64,000 nt of DNA, from contig CAJJDN010000025.1 of the NCBI GenBank assembly GCA_905182985.1, positions 1 through 64,000 on the forward strand. The letters run 5' to 3'. Below are positions 23,954 to 37,114 of the stretch, in pieces; position 1 is the first letter of the stretch; each line of letters begins with the position of its first letter. Made by a program: the position numbers and the translations under genes. The notes below the pieces were generated by a model that was not told the origin of the DNA, did no database searches, and saw only the letters and a list, made by a program, of their open reading frames with translations. This DNA comes from Paramecium sonneborni (lineage: Eukaryota > Ciliophora > Oligohymenophorea > Peniculida > Parameciidae).

Positions 23954-24987
23954 ATGGGTATTTCTTCGGTTAGTAAAAAAATAGTATGTCAGAAACTGAA
24001 ACCTAAATATTTAGAAAATCAATAAATTAGAATAGAAAATTGAAGATTTTATATATCAATACTAAAATGTACAGAGAAAGTGAGCAAGAACAGATTAAAA
24101 GTTAATGGGTTAGATAGATACTTATATCTAATAATTCGAAAATTGTTGCTATAAAATATTAAGAATAATGGCTTCTATATAATTTAATAGAAAAAAAGTC
24201 AAAAATTTTATTATTCCAAAGAAGTGGACCTGGAATGTTTTCTCCTGATTCCTAATATTTTATAGCAGTAGGAGTAAACATTTCAGAATAATAAGAATCA
24301 GTTTTATTAATTAAGTTAATGCCATATATTGAGAATCCGCTTTAATTATTGACTCTTGGAAACTAAGTGAAATGTCTAGATATAAATGAGCAATCAAATA
24401 AGTTATTATTGAATCTAATTAATGGTTCTTTTGAAATTTGGGATATTAATACTAAATAAAGAGAGCTACAATTAAATTAAAGTATACGATTTGATTTTAC
24501 ATAATTTTGTAATAATAGAATCATAGGAACTCAACCGCATTGTATTACTTATTTTGATTAAGTCCGATTGAAACAAATGAAAAAAATATTTGTTTCAGGA
24601 AGACTTTCTGAATATTAAAAATATTCTCATTACTGTGACGTTAAACAAATAACACCTTTTTTAATTCTTTTTAGACAGAATAGAGGCATGGAAAAATTTT
24701 GTTATAGAATTATCAACAATCAGAATTCAAAAATGATCAGAATATTTAAGGATTGTTAGCGATTTGAGAATTTAAATATAAATGTATCTCCAGATCATAA
24801 ACGTTTTGCAAGGTTATCGAAAATTTAAAATACATAAATTGAACTTTTAGAAATAGATTCAGGCAGATCATATACCTTTATCAATTGTTTAGATACAAAA
24901 TAACCAATTTGTTTTAGTTGTGATTGGAATATTATTATTTAATCTACAAAGCATGGTTATGCAAAAGTTTATAGAAAGATTGAATGA
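23954..24987 (+). CDS. WD40-like beta-propeller protein
   Basis: 337 aa with a short 20-base intron (GTAAAAAAATAGTATGTCAG) after codon 6. The start MGISSV allows N-myristoylation. The body has repeated blades: WLLYNLIEKKSKILLF, KCLDINEQSNKLLLNLINGSFEIWD, ISVNQSPDHKRFARL-type strands near residue 265, and a final PICFSCDWNIIIQSTKHGYAKVY. The GSFEIWDI pattern and the D-S-Q-Y (PDSQYFIAVG) strand turns are WD40-like, but most GH and WD pairs are eroded. It is therefore probably a diverged propeller used for protein binding. Confidence 0.6.
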
Positions 24988-25116
24988 AAAATTTAATTTT
25001 ATTTATTATAACAAATATCTCAAGAATAAGATTATTCATATATCTATATAGTTATTAGTTTTCATTTCTTCAAATCTAGATTAATTCTTTAATTTTAATA
25101 TTAAATCAAAAATAAA

Positions 25117-27206
25117 ATGTAGTAAGATGATGAAGCATTTTTAAAAATAATAGAATATCCTATCTTTCCTAATTCAAAACTATTTAGGCTTAAATGCAAG
25201 TTCTTTGATTAACAAAAATTATAAAAATAATTATAAACATCTGGAATTTTAGCGTTAAGTATAATAGGTATTTGAATAAATGAAAAAGATAATTTATTAT
25301 TGTAATTTTAATAGTTATTAGAATTTTTATTAGTAATTTCCACTTTTCATAACTTCTTAGATTAGTTTCAAACTTATGATTTAAATCATATAAAATTTTC
25401 ACCAAATTAATTGAAATAGAACTAATTACTTTAAAATTTCAAATTGCAATACAAATATGGATAATTATTTCTTAAATATAGATGCGATATATTATAAATG
25501 ATTATCATTTTTGATAATAGAATTATGATTGATATATTAACTCAAAGTAAAGAGTAGATTGAAAATATTTATAATAGAGATTAAGATGATTAAGACCAAA
25601 ATAATAAATTGATATAAAGAGAATGCATTTAATTTAATAATATTATAAGTTAAAAAATGAGTATGAAAAATATACTCTATTATCAGTTGATGATTTTAAT
25701 AATAAATTTGAATATATATTTATATATGAGAGTTTAATTCTAAACTGATTATGACACTAGAGTTACTCATAACCCATCAAAAAAGAAAGAATTTTCACAA
25801 AATACTAAATAGTCTGATATAACAGTACTTTAAAATTATGAATCGAATTATAACAAAATTGAATAAATTCCTGGACATATGAGATCTAAATCCTATGAAC
25901 ATGATTGCTTAACCAAAGCATCAAATACTTTTGGACTTAATATTGATTAAGCATAAGCTTAACCACTTAAAACAAAGCGCTAACACAGTATTTCATAAAA
26001 AGAAAATGATCCAGGATTTATTTCTCCAAAATTTAGATTTGAAAGTTGTGATACTCTTATTACAAGAAAATCCTAAAAGTAACTTATCTAAATAAAACAA
26101 TATTAGTAGTTTTATCAATGAACTCTAGGAATGTGTTGACCTTTCAAAAGTAACTGAACTATCTATGTAATCTTAATTATCTCCCAGTAAAGCATATAGT
26201 GAATTATATTAAAAAATAGAAGCTAAAGATTAGTTAATTGATGAACTTCAAAAATAATTAACAAGTTCAATCAAGAACATGACTTTGCAAGTAGATTTAA
26301 TTAGAAATGAAAAACATCAAGTTATTCAGTAATAGATTAGATAACTAGAAATTTATGAATAATAGTTACATGAAAGTAGATAAGAAGCATAACAAAAAAA
26401 TATAGAATTGATCGATTTAAAAAAAAATTATAAAGAATTAAAAAAGCTATTAGATGCAAAATAAGATTTATTCTAGTTTAATTGTATTTATACAATTATA
26501 TTAATTAGCAATTCAATCTAATTTTTAATCAAAAAAAGAGTGTATATGTTGCTCTTAATTAGAAAGAGAAAATAAAGCTTTGCTTGCCAAAGTTGAATAA
26601 TTTAGACATTAGTTATAGGTTTTAAAACATAATCTTGAATTTAATAATTTATCAATGAATAATCAAATTTCTGTTATAGAAAAATGTGATCTAACATAAT
26701 TTGAAAAAACATTTAAAAAATTAGCTGATGAATTAAATTTAACTATAGATAGCAAAAATATCAATTCAAGCTTTAGTTTATTAAATTAAGAAGTCATTGA
26801 AGGAGTAAAAACTCTAAAATAATAATATAAAGAAAATGAAAAATTTTTGAGATGCTTAAAAGATTTAGTTATTTAATGTGCTCCATAAGACTATTTTTTC
26901 TAAATGGATCCAAGTTTGAAAGAAGTATGGAAATTTATAAAATAAATACTTTAATCATATTTAGAAAATAAAAAATAAGCATTTTAAAATGAAGTATCAT
27001 ACATTTTTATAAATTAGGACATTGTTCTAACATTGTGTAAATACTTTAGATGTAATAAAACAGAATTAAATCATAAAGGAGCTTGTCTGATTGTTGATTA
27101 AGAGGTTTATTAAAGAATTGTTGAAAAAGTTAAACGAATTTTTAATTTATCTTCTTTATATAATATTAGGGAACTTGATAAAAAATTGGATTATTATTTA
27201 TAATGA
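25117..27206 (+). CDS. Coiled-coil protein, about 647 aa
   Basis: A model with introns of 21, 41, 31, 28 and 25 bases leaves 1944 bp = 648 codons. The 41-base intron near 25560-25600 is longer than usual, and without it an alternative start at 25623 gives a clean 499-aa protein, so the N-terminal third is less certain. The middle (QLIDELQKQLTSSIKNMTLQV, EIYEQQLHESRQEAQQKNIEL) is a long coiled coil. It is followed by a Cys cluster (KKECICCSQLERE) and a second coiled coil, then a globular C-terminus containing LTLCKYFRCNKTELN. No enzymatic motif. It resembles ciliate basal-body or cortical coiled-coil proteins in composition only. Confidence 0.6.
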
Positions 27207-28117
27207 TTAAATTTGGAATAAATAATTTTGAAGCTAATAGCTTTTATTTTATAATTATATATAAACAACAATTTTACTTATTTTCAATGTTTAAAGTAAA
27301 TTATCAAGATTAATTAGTTTGTTAATTAATTTTTTATGTAAACAATAGATTTTTTTTGATTAAATAAATAAACATCACATTTTTATATAATTAAGGAGTT
27401 GATAAGTTTAGTATTGTAAATCATTTTTTTTTAATAGATTTAATTAAATTTTATGAAATTGCAGGATAAGAAAGATTTTCGCCTTATCTCTTAATTTAAA
27501 AGTCAATATTGTAAATTAAAATTTATTATATGTGGAATCGTTATTAATGAAATCATGTACACTCCATCATAAACTGCTTTAAGAGAATGAATTTCTTAGA
27601 TATTATATATATTTAATTATTAAGAACAAAATTTGAGTATTAAAGAAAACTTTTTGTTTAGGAATAAATTACAATTTATTCTACTCAAGTAGATAGAAAA
27701 TTTATCATTTTCTTATTAAATTCAAATATGTTTCAAAAATAATTAAATTATTAGTATATATTATGTTATATCTATATTACAATTACAATATTTAATTAGT
27801 TTCTAAAGGTCATCACTAAGATAATAATTTAATAAAAAAATAATACCTCACAAAAATAGAATTTAATAAAAGTGAACAAGATAATTAATTTAATGCTTAT
27901 TTTCTATTGATTTTATCCTTTTCCTAGTTTTTGATTAAACTTTATAACCGATTATTAAAATTCAGTGAGATATTTAAGTTAATCATATTTGTATTTTGCC
28001 CTTTTTCACTTAATTGATTATATAATGATGATCTACAATAATAAATTTTTAATAATTAATTCTTTAGCAATAACCCAATAAAAATAATAAACTAATTTTA
28101 ATTAATACATAATTTAT
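27207..28117. other. 0.9 kb between convergent genes
   Basis: A/T-rich sequence lying between two 3' ends. No frame of coding character and no RNA gene seen. Confidence 0.5.
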
Positions 28118-28621
28118 TCATATTGAAGTGTTCCTCGTTTTTGTTTCTAGAATTTAATGAATAATTGATTTAATAGATTCATTAATTTCTATTAGAGAGA
28201 AACTTAAAATAGGGTAAGAGTTTTCGAATTCTAAATCATTTTAAAGAGAATCCAATAAATTGATAAGCTTTTTAATTTGTTGTAATATTTTCTATGAAAA
28301 TTCTTGATCTTAATATAATATTTTTTCATCTTCTAAATTCACTTACTTTGTAATGTTCCGCTATTTAAATTGTTTCTTGATTTCGTGTTGAATAATAATT
28401 GAAATATTTGAACGTATAATAATTAAGTAATTAATGCGTTCTCTTGTTTTGTGGTTTAAACTGTCTGTATTTCCAATAAGTTCTATTAATTAACTAAGTC
28501 TATGGTATTGCTCTAGTATTAATTAATTTTCAGTTTTTTTTTCTATTTCTTCTTTAGGCTTTTCTTTGAGACGGATATCGCAATTCTCAGTTTTTGGCTT
28601 TTTGGTATAGCATGAGCCCAT
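28118..28621 (-). CDS. Putative dually acylated helical protein, 167 aa
   Basis: Intronless frame of 168 codons. The N-terminus MGSCYTKKPK is a textbook dual-acylation signal: Gly2 with Thr6 for N-myristoylation, Cys4 for palmitoylation, then a lysine patch. The rest is helical and charged with heptad-like hydrophobics (EQYHRLSQLIELIGNTDSL, KILQQIKKLINLLDSLQND). It has no known domain. Predicted location is the cytosolic face of the plasma or alveolar membrane (inference). The DHHC-type gene at 30748 is nearby but there is no evidence of a link. Confidence 0.65.
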
Positions 28622-29397
28622 TATTAAAAATGTAATTGTAAAACTAAAACAATAATGATTATTTAAAAATTATTATATTCAGAACTCTTGAGAAAAAGAT
28701 TTATTTGAAACCATACGTATTTAATTTCTTAATAAAATTACAATCCAATCCAATTTATTTTAGGATTTGAATTTATTGTATGGTTTTAATCAATCCTTAC
28801 TAAAATAATGGGATTAGATGCAAATTACTATTTTTAAAGATATTATATATTGGTACAAAATTATTATTATAGTTTTACAAATTTAGGCTTCTTTTGATTT
28901 TAACTTGTCGTTCAGTAAAGGATCTAATTAATGTTAATTTATTACTCTAATGAATATTTGAATGCTTTTTAAAATTGACATTTAAACAAATCTAGAATTA
29001 TATTTATAAATAATATTAGAAAAGTATTATTATTGAATATAAAATATATATTTAATAAATTAAGATAAAAAAAACTCTAAATATTTTAATATAAGTGTTT
29101 TACTTACATTAAGCAAGAAAGATAAAAGAATCATCAATTCTATTAATATAAATAAGATAAGAAAATAAAGATAAATTAATTTAATTCACAATAATTGTAA
29201 TGAATATTAAATTAAGTAAAACATCTATAAAATACATGATATATAATGAAATATTTTTTAATATATAAATGTTTTAACTTTTTTATAATTTTTTTAACAA
29301 ATATTGAATGTTTTTAATAATAAAAGTTTCAGAATTTAATGGATTGATAAGTTTTTTAATTTTAACAATTTATAAGATTAATACTAAATGTATTTAA
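28622..29397. other. 0.8 kb intergenic, nothing recognised
   Basis: A/T-rich upstream region of the gene at 28621 and 3' flank of the MORN gene. No gene or repeat seen. Confidence 0.5.
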
Positions 29398-30665
29398 TCA
29401 TTGATCTTGATCCTCTTCATTTAGTATACCATTAATCCATGTTCCTGTAACTTCTACTCCATTTTAAACAGTTTTTCCAAATCCATGTTTAAGACCATCT
29501 TTAAATTCACCTTCATATATTCCTCCTTAATTATTTTATAAACTTCCCTATCCATGCATTTTTCCATTTAAAAAATCACCTAAAATAAATAAAATAGATA
29601 AATACCTCTATAAAATCTACCATTAGGATATTTAAGTTCTCCTTTTCCTGTTATCTAACCATCTTAAAAACTTCCTTCATATATAACTTTATTGCTAAAA
29701 TAATATTTTCCTCTTCCATGCATTTTATCATTTAAAAATTAACCGTCATAATAATCAAGCTTATTTTTGAAATTTAATTATCCTCTTCCACTTTTCAAAC
29801 CTCTTTAAAAATATCCTTCATATTTATAATCTTTATTCTCAAATATACCCTTTCCATGAGGCAATTCATTTTGGCATGCTCCTTTATAATACATGTTTTA
29901 ATCTCTAATTTCAAGGTCACTTACTATAATGTCATTTTCCCATATGCCTTGCTTAATAATATATAAAATAAATTACTTTAAGATAATCTTATTTTATTAA
30001 TCTACCATAACCACTCTTAATATTATTTTTAAAATAACCTTCATAAATTTCTGAATCTTATACAAGTATTCCATAACCATGCTTATTATTACTACCCTAT
30101 ATCTATCCTTAATAATATGTTCCTTCATTATATTTAATTAGATAAATTTGGTTTTCTTAATAATTAGGTTTTTATGGGCATTCATATTTTCCATACTTAT
30201 TTATCATTTATTATGCCCATTCTGGATACGGCTTTTGAATATTTAACTTTGAATCATTAAGTAAAGTTGCATTATTTGGATTTATTTAAGATTATATCAA
30301 TTCGAGATTTTAATTCTATTTAATTTATTTACTGTTCTCAGAATCTTATGACAATAAGTGACTACTAACAGTTGTTATAACTGGTGGTTAATCACTGATA
30401 TTTTAAGATTGCACCTATTTTAAACCCAATATTATATTTTGCTTTTCATTATTCAAAATAATTTAGCTTGCTATTTTTCCCTTAAAATTATATTTCTTAT
30501 AATTACAGGTGAATTTAACTTACTATTTCTTTCCTATCCTTTAGGTTTATTTAATGTAAATTCATCAGCAATGGGATTAATTTTTTAATTCGTTTGTTCT
30601 TTTTTAATTAATTCAGGAATATCGACAAGATAGCCAGCATCATCCTATGAAATTTATCCACCCAT
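29398..30665 (-). CDS. MORN-repeat protein
   Basis: 396 aa with introns of 26, 25 and 26 bases. The start MGGQISQDD fits the myristoylation consensus (Gly2, Ser6). From about residue 165 to the end there are eight or nine MORN repeats of about 23 residues with the Y-E-G-x-F-x-x-G-x-x-x-G-x-G pattern: IYEGYFKNNIKSGYGRL, YYDGQFLNDKMHGRGKY, IYEGSFQDGQITGKGEL and IYEGEFKDGLKHGFGKT. MORN arrays bind lipids or scaffold membrane-associated complexes. Combined with the acylation signal this suggests a cortical membrane scaffold. The N-terminal 160 residues are low complexity. Confidence 0.9.
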
Positions 30666-30747
30666 ATTTTACAATAAGATTTTTAATGAAATGAAATAAT
30701 TATTAAAAATCTAATAATTTTTAAAACTTAAATATTTCTAAAAAAAG

Positions 30748-31355
30748 ATGTAAGAATTAACAAGCATAAGATAAGATGATGATGAAATTAATACTACTTG
30801 TTAATCTATACAATTTCCAGTTTTCAAAAGACATTTTGGAAACAACTTAACATTATTTTATATTGGAGGTGAACCATTAATTACAATAGGACCACATTGT
30901 AAAATAGTTATAAATAATTAGTTTAGGGCCTTTAACTTTATGTATGATTATTACATTTGGTGGAGCTAGTTATCTATTAATATTTGAAATAGCTATAAGA
31001 AAAGGACTTTTTGTATATTACTTTTCTATTTTTATTGCTGCTCTTTAAATGTTTAGCTATTTGATTACTGCTCTTAAAAATCCAGGTATTGTAACTAGTT
31101 CTAGAGAATATAAAGGTTTATTATAATGCATAGTATTAAATTATAATATTATAACACCATTAGGTTTGTAATAACTCAAGAGACTTAGGTTCATTATATC
31201 ATTGTGAAGATTGTGATGTATGTGTATAAGGATTTGATCATCATTGTCCTTGGACAGGAAAATGTATAGGCAGAGGAAATATTAATATGTTTTATGTATT
31301 CGTAACTATGATTCCAATATATATTGTATATTTCATTATAGTTTCCTTATTATGA
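30748..31355 (+). CDS. Short DHHC-type palmitoyltransferase
   Basis: 182 aa with introns of 28 and 31 bases. Two transmembrane helices (about residues 45-95) precede a cysteine-rich domain with CIVCN, YHCEDCDVCVQGFDHHCPW and GKCIGRGN, which contains the full DHHC active-site motif and the zinc-binding Cys/His set. One more hydrophobic helix follows (FVTMIPIYIVYFIIVSLL) and the protein then stops at TGA. Family members normally have a fourth helix, a TTxE motif and over 250 residues, so the C-terminus is missing. Either a downstream exon was lost or this is a minimal form. It converges on the Trm1 gene with 10 bp between stops. Confidence 0.85.
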
Positions 31356-31365
31356 TAATATATTT

Positions 31366-32930
31366 TCAATCAATTTTTTATTTTTTAGATGTCTATTCTT
31401 CTTCTAATTCAATAACTTTTCTATTAATGTATTTTTATATTAAAATACCTTTAAATAGCTTTTGATTTTGGACCAAAACCTTCTTAATTTGGATAAAACA
31501 TCTTGGCAGAACTGAAAACTGGTTTAAAAGTAAAATCTGGTATAAATTATGTTTCAGAATTCAAAATAGTATAAGCTGGTGTATTTTCTTCAATATTCTT
31601 TAAGTAATTTTCACCATATTTCATTTTTTTCTTTTATTATATTTTTATATTTTACCCAAGTTTTTATTATATCATAAATTGCTTAATTTGGGGCATTTGT
31701 CTTATAAAGATCAACTTAGAGATAACATTAAGCTATTTTAAAACCTAATGATTAAAATCCAGCACTAATATAATATTTTATAAATTTTTACAAAATTTCT
31801 TTTTTACTAATATTAGAACATTTTAAATTAGAAGCTTAATAAGTCATATTATAAGAATAAGGATAACAAGAAACTTCAGATTAATTTACAATTCCTGTCA
31901 ATTTTCCCATAATTTTATCAAAAGTTTAAAAATGAGTATGTTTAGTCTCTAGATTTATTAACATTTTTTTAATAAATTCAATATCATTTATTTAATCTAT
32001 CCAAACAGGACCGTTAATTTTAAATAAACTTCCACAAACTTCGCATTTTGATGGAATAGGTTTTTTATTGATTTTATATCCTTTATCCTCCTTTTATCCA
32101 TATGGATAAACATGAAATGATTAACAAGATCCGCATAAAAAAATATTTCCAATTTATGAGAACATTTTATGTGTTTCTACTTTATCTTTAATAACTTAAA
32201 CAAATATTCTTAGATAAAATTCTCCATAAAATGAAATTAATGGTCTAATTGCTTTACCTAATCTTCCTGCTGTTTAACTAACTGTATATAATAAAGTTCT
32301 TAATCCATTTTCAGCAAAACAATTCATTTTAGTTCTAGCTGTACCATATTACTTTTATATTATAAATAATCATACAGCAAAACATTTTTATGTATCTGGA
32401 CCACATAATACTCGACTATCTGTACATGTAATACATAATAATGAATCATTACAAGAATGAATAGCTGAATCTAAAAAAGGACAAACTGTTCCATATGGAT
32501 CTAAATCTATTACATCAAATTTAATATCTTCTTTCATTAATTTATTAGCATCCATATTATAAATTTTAACATTTTAAATGTTATTAAGTTTAACATTTTC
32601 ATCTATTAATGCTAAACTAGCAATAGAAAGATCATTAGCATATATTTCTTTGACATTTTATATTTCTTAAGCAAATCTAACACTTCTTAATCCAGAAGCA
32701 GATAAAGCATCTAAAATTGTTAATGGTTAACGATTTTCTGAAAATGTATCAATAGCTAAAACAGTTAAATCACGATTAATAATTTAAGCAGGATTATAGA
32801 AGACTTCTTCTTCAATTTACTTTCCATCTTTCTTTTCAATTCTTTTAGTTTATATAAGAGCTTTTCCTTCTTTTATAAATTTTTATCCATCTTTTTCTAT
32901 AAACATAGACAATTCTTTCATTAATTTCAT
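31366..32930 (-). CDS. TRM1: tRNA (guanine26-N2)-dimethyltransferase
   Basis: 495 aa with introns of 24, 25 and 28 bases. It matches the Trm1 family: the N-terminal EGKALI and [18 protein letters not shown], the AdoMet motif [12 protein letters not shown] (about residues 75-85), the catalytic motif [16 protein letters not shown] (about 140-155), then ALCGPDT-like VLCGPDTQKCF and [10 protein letters not shown] with [15 protein letters not shown], and a zinc site CGSC to CEVCGSLF. The enzyme makes m2,2G26 in most tRNAs using S-adenosylmethionine in nucleus, cytosol or mitochondria. A C-terminal KKQKID tail may direct it to the nucleus. The first intron removed interrupts the helix after QKCFA. 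Confidence 0.95.
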
Positions 32931-33033
32931 AAATTAATTTATATTTATTTTATAAAAGAATAAAATGAAATATAAATTAGGATAATAATATATTAAATAT
33001 TATAATTGATATGATTTATGACTCTTTAATATA

Positions 33034-34666
33034 TCATTTCATTGTAGGCATAGCTGTACTTAAGGTATAACTATCAGAAGGTTCTTTCCATCTAGATGTT
33101 ATAGTTTTCATTTAAGTGAAAAATCTGATACCAGCTTTACCATAGAAATTAGCATCACCATTAAAGGATCTCTTATTTCCAGTAAATGAAAACATAGGCA
33201 AAGGAACTGGAATTGGTAAATTGATACCAATTTATCCAGCTTAAACTTCATTTTAGAATTTTCTAGCAATAGATCCATTTTAAGTGAAGATAGCTGTTCC
33301 ATTACCCCAAGGATTTCTAATAATTATATATTATTATTTAATTACTAATTAATAATTTCTATAGCTTAATCAAGAGTATCTGCATATAAAATATTAAGAA
33401 CTGGACCAAAGATTTCTTCTTTATATGATGTCATATTTGTATTCATCTAAATAATATAATAGTATCTTACATTATCAATAATGGTAGGACCAACAAAATA
33501 ACCTTTTGGATATTTAGGATGTTTAAAAGATGTTCCATCTAAAATTAATTTAGCTCCTTCTTTTTCAGCTGTGCCAACTAAATAATGAATTCTTTCATAT
33601 AATTCTTTATATGAAACTGGAGCAATGTCAATATTTTCATGACCAGGTCCAACTTTAAAAGATTTAGCTTTAGCAATAAGATCAGGAATCCATTCTCTGC
33701 TTTTTCCAACAAAAATTGCTACACTTAAAGCCATACATCTTTAACCAGTTGATCCAAAAGCTGCAGAAGCTAATGCATTTAAACAATCTTCTTTATCAGC
33801 ATCTGGCATAATAACACCATGATTCTTAGCACCCATATTAATTTAACATCTTTTGAATGTTTTTGATGCATTTTCATAGATATAATCACCAGCTTTATTT
33901 CCTCCAACAAATGATACAGCTTTAATATCTGGGTGTTCACATATATGTTTTGTTGTTTCAAAACCACCTTATACAATATTAACAACTCCTTTAGGAACTC
34001 CAGATTCTTCTAATAATTTAGTCAAATATGTGACTGCTCCTGGTACTCTTTCACTTGGTTTTAGAATATAAGTATTTCCTGTAACAATAGCAATAGGGAA
34101 CATCCATAACTATAAAAATAATCTATAAATATACTGGAATCATAGCAGGGAAATTAAATGGACATACTCCTGCGCAAACACCTAAAGGTACTCTATAACT
34201 ATAAGTATCAACACTCTTAGCCACATTTTCTACTGTTTCACCTTACATTACATGTGTAATTCCACATGCAGCTTCTACTACTTCCAATCCTCTTATAACA
34301 TCTCCTTTTGCATCTGCTAATGTTTTTCCATGCTCTTCTACTATTATATTAGCAATATCATCAATCTTAGATCTGATTCTTGCTTAATATTCAAACATAT
34401 ATCTAATTATCATTTTTAATCAATTACCTCTATCTTGTTGGTAATGGTACTTAGGACCATGTCTTAAATGCTGATTTTGCTGCATCTACTGCCTCATTAA
34501 ATTCACTTTATGTTGTTTATTTTGTTATTCCTACTACCTCATCTGTTAAAGGAGATCTTCTTTCTAAAGCTATTCCTCCATTTGATGTTTTCCATACTCC
34601 ATTTATGTAATTCTAAGCTATATTGCTGAATCTAAAACTCTACTTAAGCACCTTATTGTGGAACAT
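33034..34666 (-). CDS. ALDH6A1: Methylmalonate-semialdehyde dehydrogenase (CoA-acylating), mitochondrial
   Basis: 509 aa with introns of 25, 25, 24 and 29 bases. After a presequence rich in Lys, Arg and Phe ([18 protein letters not shown]) comes the aldehyde dehydrogenase fold: [65 protein letters not shown], then STGQRCMAL with the catalytic cysteine near residue 290. Near the C-terminus, [20 protein letters not shown] is specific to the MMSDH subfamily. It converts methylmalonate or malonate semialdehyde to propionyl- or acetyl-CoA in valine and pyrimidine breakdown, in the mitochondrial matrix. All catalytic positions are kept. Confidence 0.95.
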
Positions 34667-34915
34667 TAATAAATATTTGCGTATTATTTTAAATCTTTTT
34701 ACTCTTATATTAACTATTAAATATTCAAAATATTTATTATCTTTTTTATCAATCTTATGATTTTTTATTTATTTCAAATCTTTTCATTCATTACTTTCAT
34801 TCCTATTATCTATTATCTACTAATCCCTTCTATTTATATACACTTAAGAATTCACAAGTTTTATTATATATATTAAGTAATTTATCAAAAAAAGTAATAA
34901 ATATTAAATGAAATC

Positions 34916-36714
34916 TCATTTCACTAATGCATTTTCATAAAATAGAGATATTATTAAATGAAGTAGTTCATCTTTATTATTTAAAGTATCAACATAATAC
35001 TAATTCAAAGATTGTAAATCATTTTAATGTTTCTCTGTAATCTCTTACATTTAATCTTCACTCTTATTATTCATAATTATTGAATTTAATCTTTATATTT
35101 ATTCATTCTATTTTATTATTTATTTACACAAATCTAAAAAGTTTTGATTCTATTATTCTCTTATATCATGAATTTCCTAATCTTTTTATTATGAATATTA
35201 CACATAATATCTTAAATGCTAAATTATTACTTATAATTACTTCTAAAATAGTAGATTAATCAAAATACTTTTCTTATTAAGATTAATTAAACTTAGTCAT
35301 TGAATTCCTTCTTGAATGAGAACTTTATTAAAACATACTTAATTATCTTTCCAATTAAGTTATTTTATTTGATTTCTCTGTTAATTATAATTGTAACTTT
35401 GTCACATTTGTCTCATCTGTATATTTCAAAGATTAATTATTATGAGACATAGCATGATCTATTTCAGATTTATTCTAAGATTAAAGGAAATCAAAATATG
35501 TTGATTTTGGTGATTGTCCAAATCTTTAATCAACCTCTATTATATAACTATTATTTGAAGAATAAATTCCTTGATGTCTTAAACTCTCAAATGGAAGTTT
35601 CCTTTCATATTAATTCATAGATTAATATTCTTCTAATTCAACTTTAAACTTCTCCATTTTCTTTCTAAACTAACTTGCCTCCTTTTCTGTCTCATAAAGT
35701 TTTCTCTTTAATTTTGTTAATTCTGATTCATAATATGTTTATTTCAATCCTAACATTCTTTAATGTTCCTCTTTTATTCCTTAAATTTAAGCTTTCAATT
35801 TTTCTATTGTTCTCTATTCCTATGGATCTTTCACTATAATCTATTATTATTATTCTGGCTCAATTGATCTTGCTGTTTATGGACAAGATAGTAATTTTGA
35901 TTTTAGAGTTTAATTCTTTTATTATAATTTTGCTATCTCTTTTTATTGATTCTAAACTAAATAAGTGAAATCTTCAATTATTTATTTGCTATTATCAATT
36001 TCTTTTATATAATCCTCAAATTTTTAATAAACTTCTTCCAATTCACAACAATTAACCTTTTATAAAAAGAATGCTTATGATTCATTAAGTTATTGATATA
36101 ATTCATGTAATTCTGTTATTTTACTTTGATAATCAAAAACTTTATTTTGATATTCTGTTCTCATTAACTCAATTTATTTATTTTGTTGTGCAATTATCAT
36201 TTCTTTTGTATTCAAATTCTCTTCCAATGATATTATTGTATTTGTTGTTTAATGTTCAAATTACCAAAAATCTTGAAAACTTCCAATTTCTTCTGTTTAA
36301 TTTTCCAAAAATCCCATAATTTCTTATTATTATTATGGTAACAATTATTGCATCATTTCCACTAATTCTTATGAATTTACTCTAAGCATAGTATCAATAA
36401 AGTATGGTATGAATTTCGCAAAATCTAAATTACTATCAGAAAGTGTGATGTCATCATCAAAGTTTATAATTTCAAGTTTACATTTTTTCCTTGCTAATTA
36501 AATATTATTTATGATTTAATTCCATAATACTCTTTATATATTCGATCCTAAACTATATATTTTTGATCATATATTTACTAATCATCTAATAATTAAGCAA
36601 ACACAATTCCATCTTAAAGTTCAGAAATGTTATGTATCTATCTTTTTGACAAATTCCATTTGTTTAGCTATATCAATAGTTTATTATTCTTACAAGTGTT
36701 ATAGCACTTTTCAT
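34916..36714 (-). CDS. HOOK-domain coiled-coil protein
   Basis: 573 aa with introns of 26, 26 and 25 bases. The N-terminal about 140 residues match the HOOK/calponin-homology-like fold: LLNKWNLSKRQIHNISELQDG followed by VFAQLLDDYLGSNIQRVLWNQ, then FAKFIPYFIDTMLRV and the helix QELVEMMQQLLPQQQ. In HOOK and BICD-type dynein adaptors this domain binds dynein light intermediate chain. The rest is a long coiled coil (ISLEENLNTKEMIIAQQNKQ; QQKEIAKLQQKNQTLKSKLL; LTKLKRKLYETEKEASQF). The likely role is linking cargo or the cortex to dynein; cargo unknown. The second intron is supported because only its removal restores the RVLW-IINNIQLA helix. Confidence 0.7.
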
Positions 36715-37114
36715 TATTAAAATAAATTTTTATTAAATTATTCAAAAATGTAATTATTATAGAATAATACCTTCATTCTGAATCGAATTTTATATATAAT
36801 CCTATACAATGGCTTATTTAACTCAAATATAAGAGAAAAAGATTGAAAAGTGCAAAGCCCTTTAATTTTATTATTTATGAATAAATATAAAATAATTTAA
36901 AAAAATTCAAACTTATTTGAAATATGAAAAAATTATACATTACTAAATTTCTCTTTAAGAACTCAAAACTCAAACAAATATATTATATGAATAAGAATAA
37001 TAATAAATAATACATATTAATCTAGTTAAAATTAATATAAGAAATGCTTAGAGAAATTAAAGAATTTCTGAAATAATAGACTGATAAGTATTTTAATATA
37101 TATAATGACTTTAA
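36715..37114. other. 400-bp intergenic, nothing recognised
   Basis: A/T-rich promoter-side DNA of the HOOK gene and 3' flank of the gene at 37115. No motif or frame seen. Confidence 0.5.

Noticed and set aside
25190..25405. Minus-strand hydrophobic ORF
   Set aside because: It opposes the plus-strand coiled-coil gene and has low-complexity Ile/Phe-rich composition typical of A/T-rich antisense.
33108..33985. Separate ORFs at 33108-33302, 33447-33734 and 33779-33985
   Set aside because: The second is an exon segment of the MMSDH gene; the other two are shadows of it in other frames.
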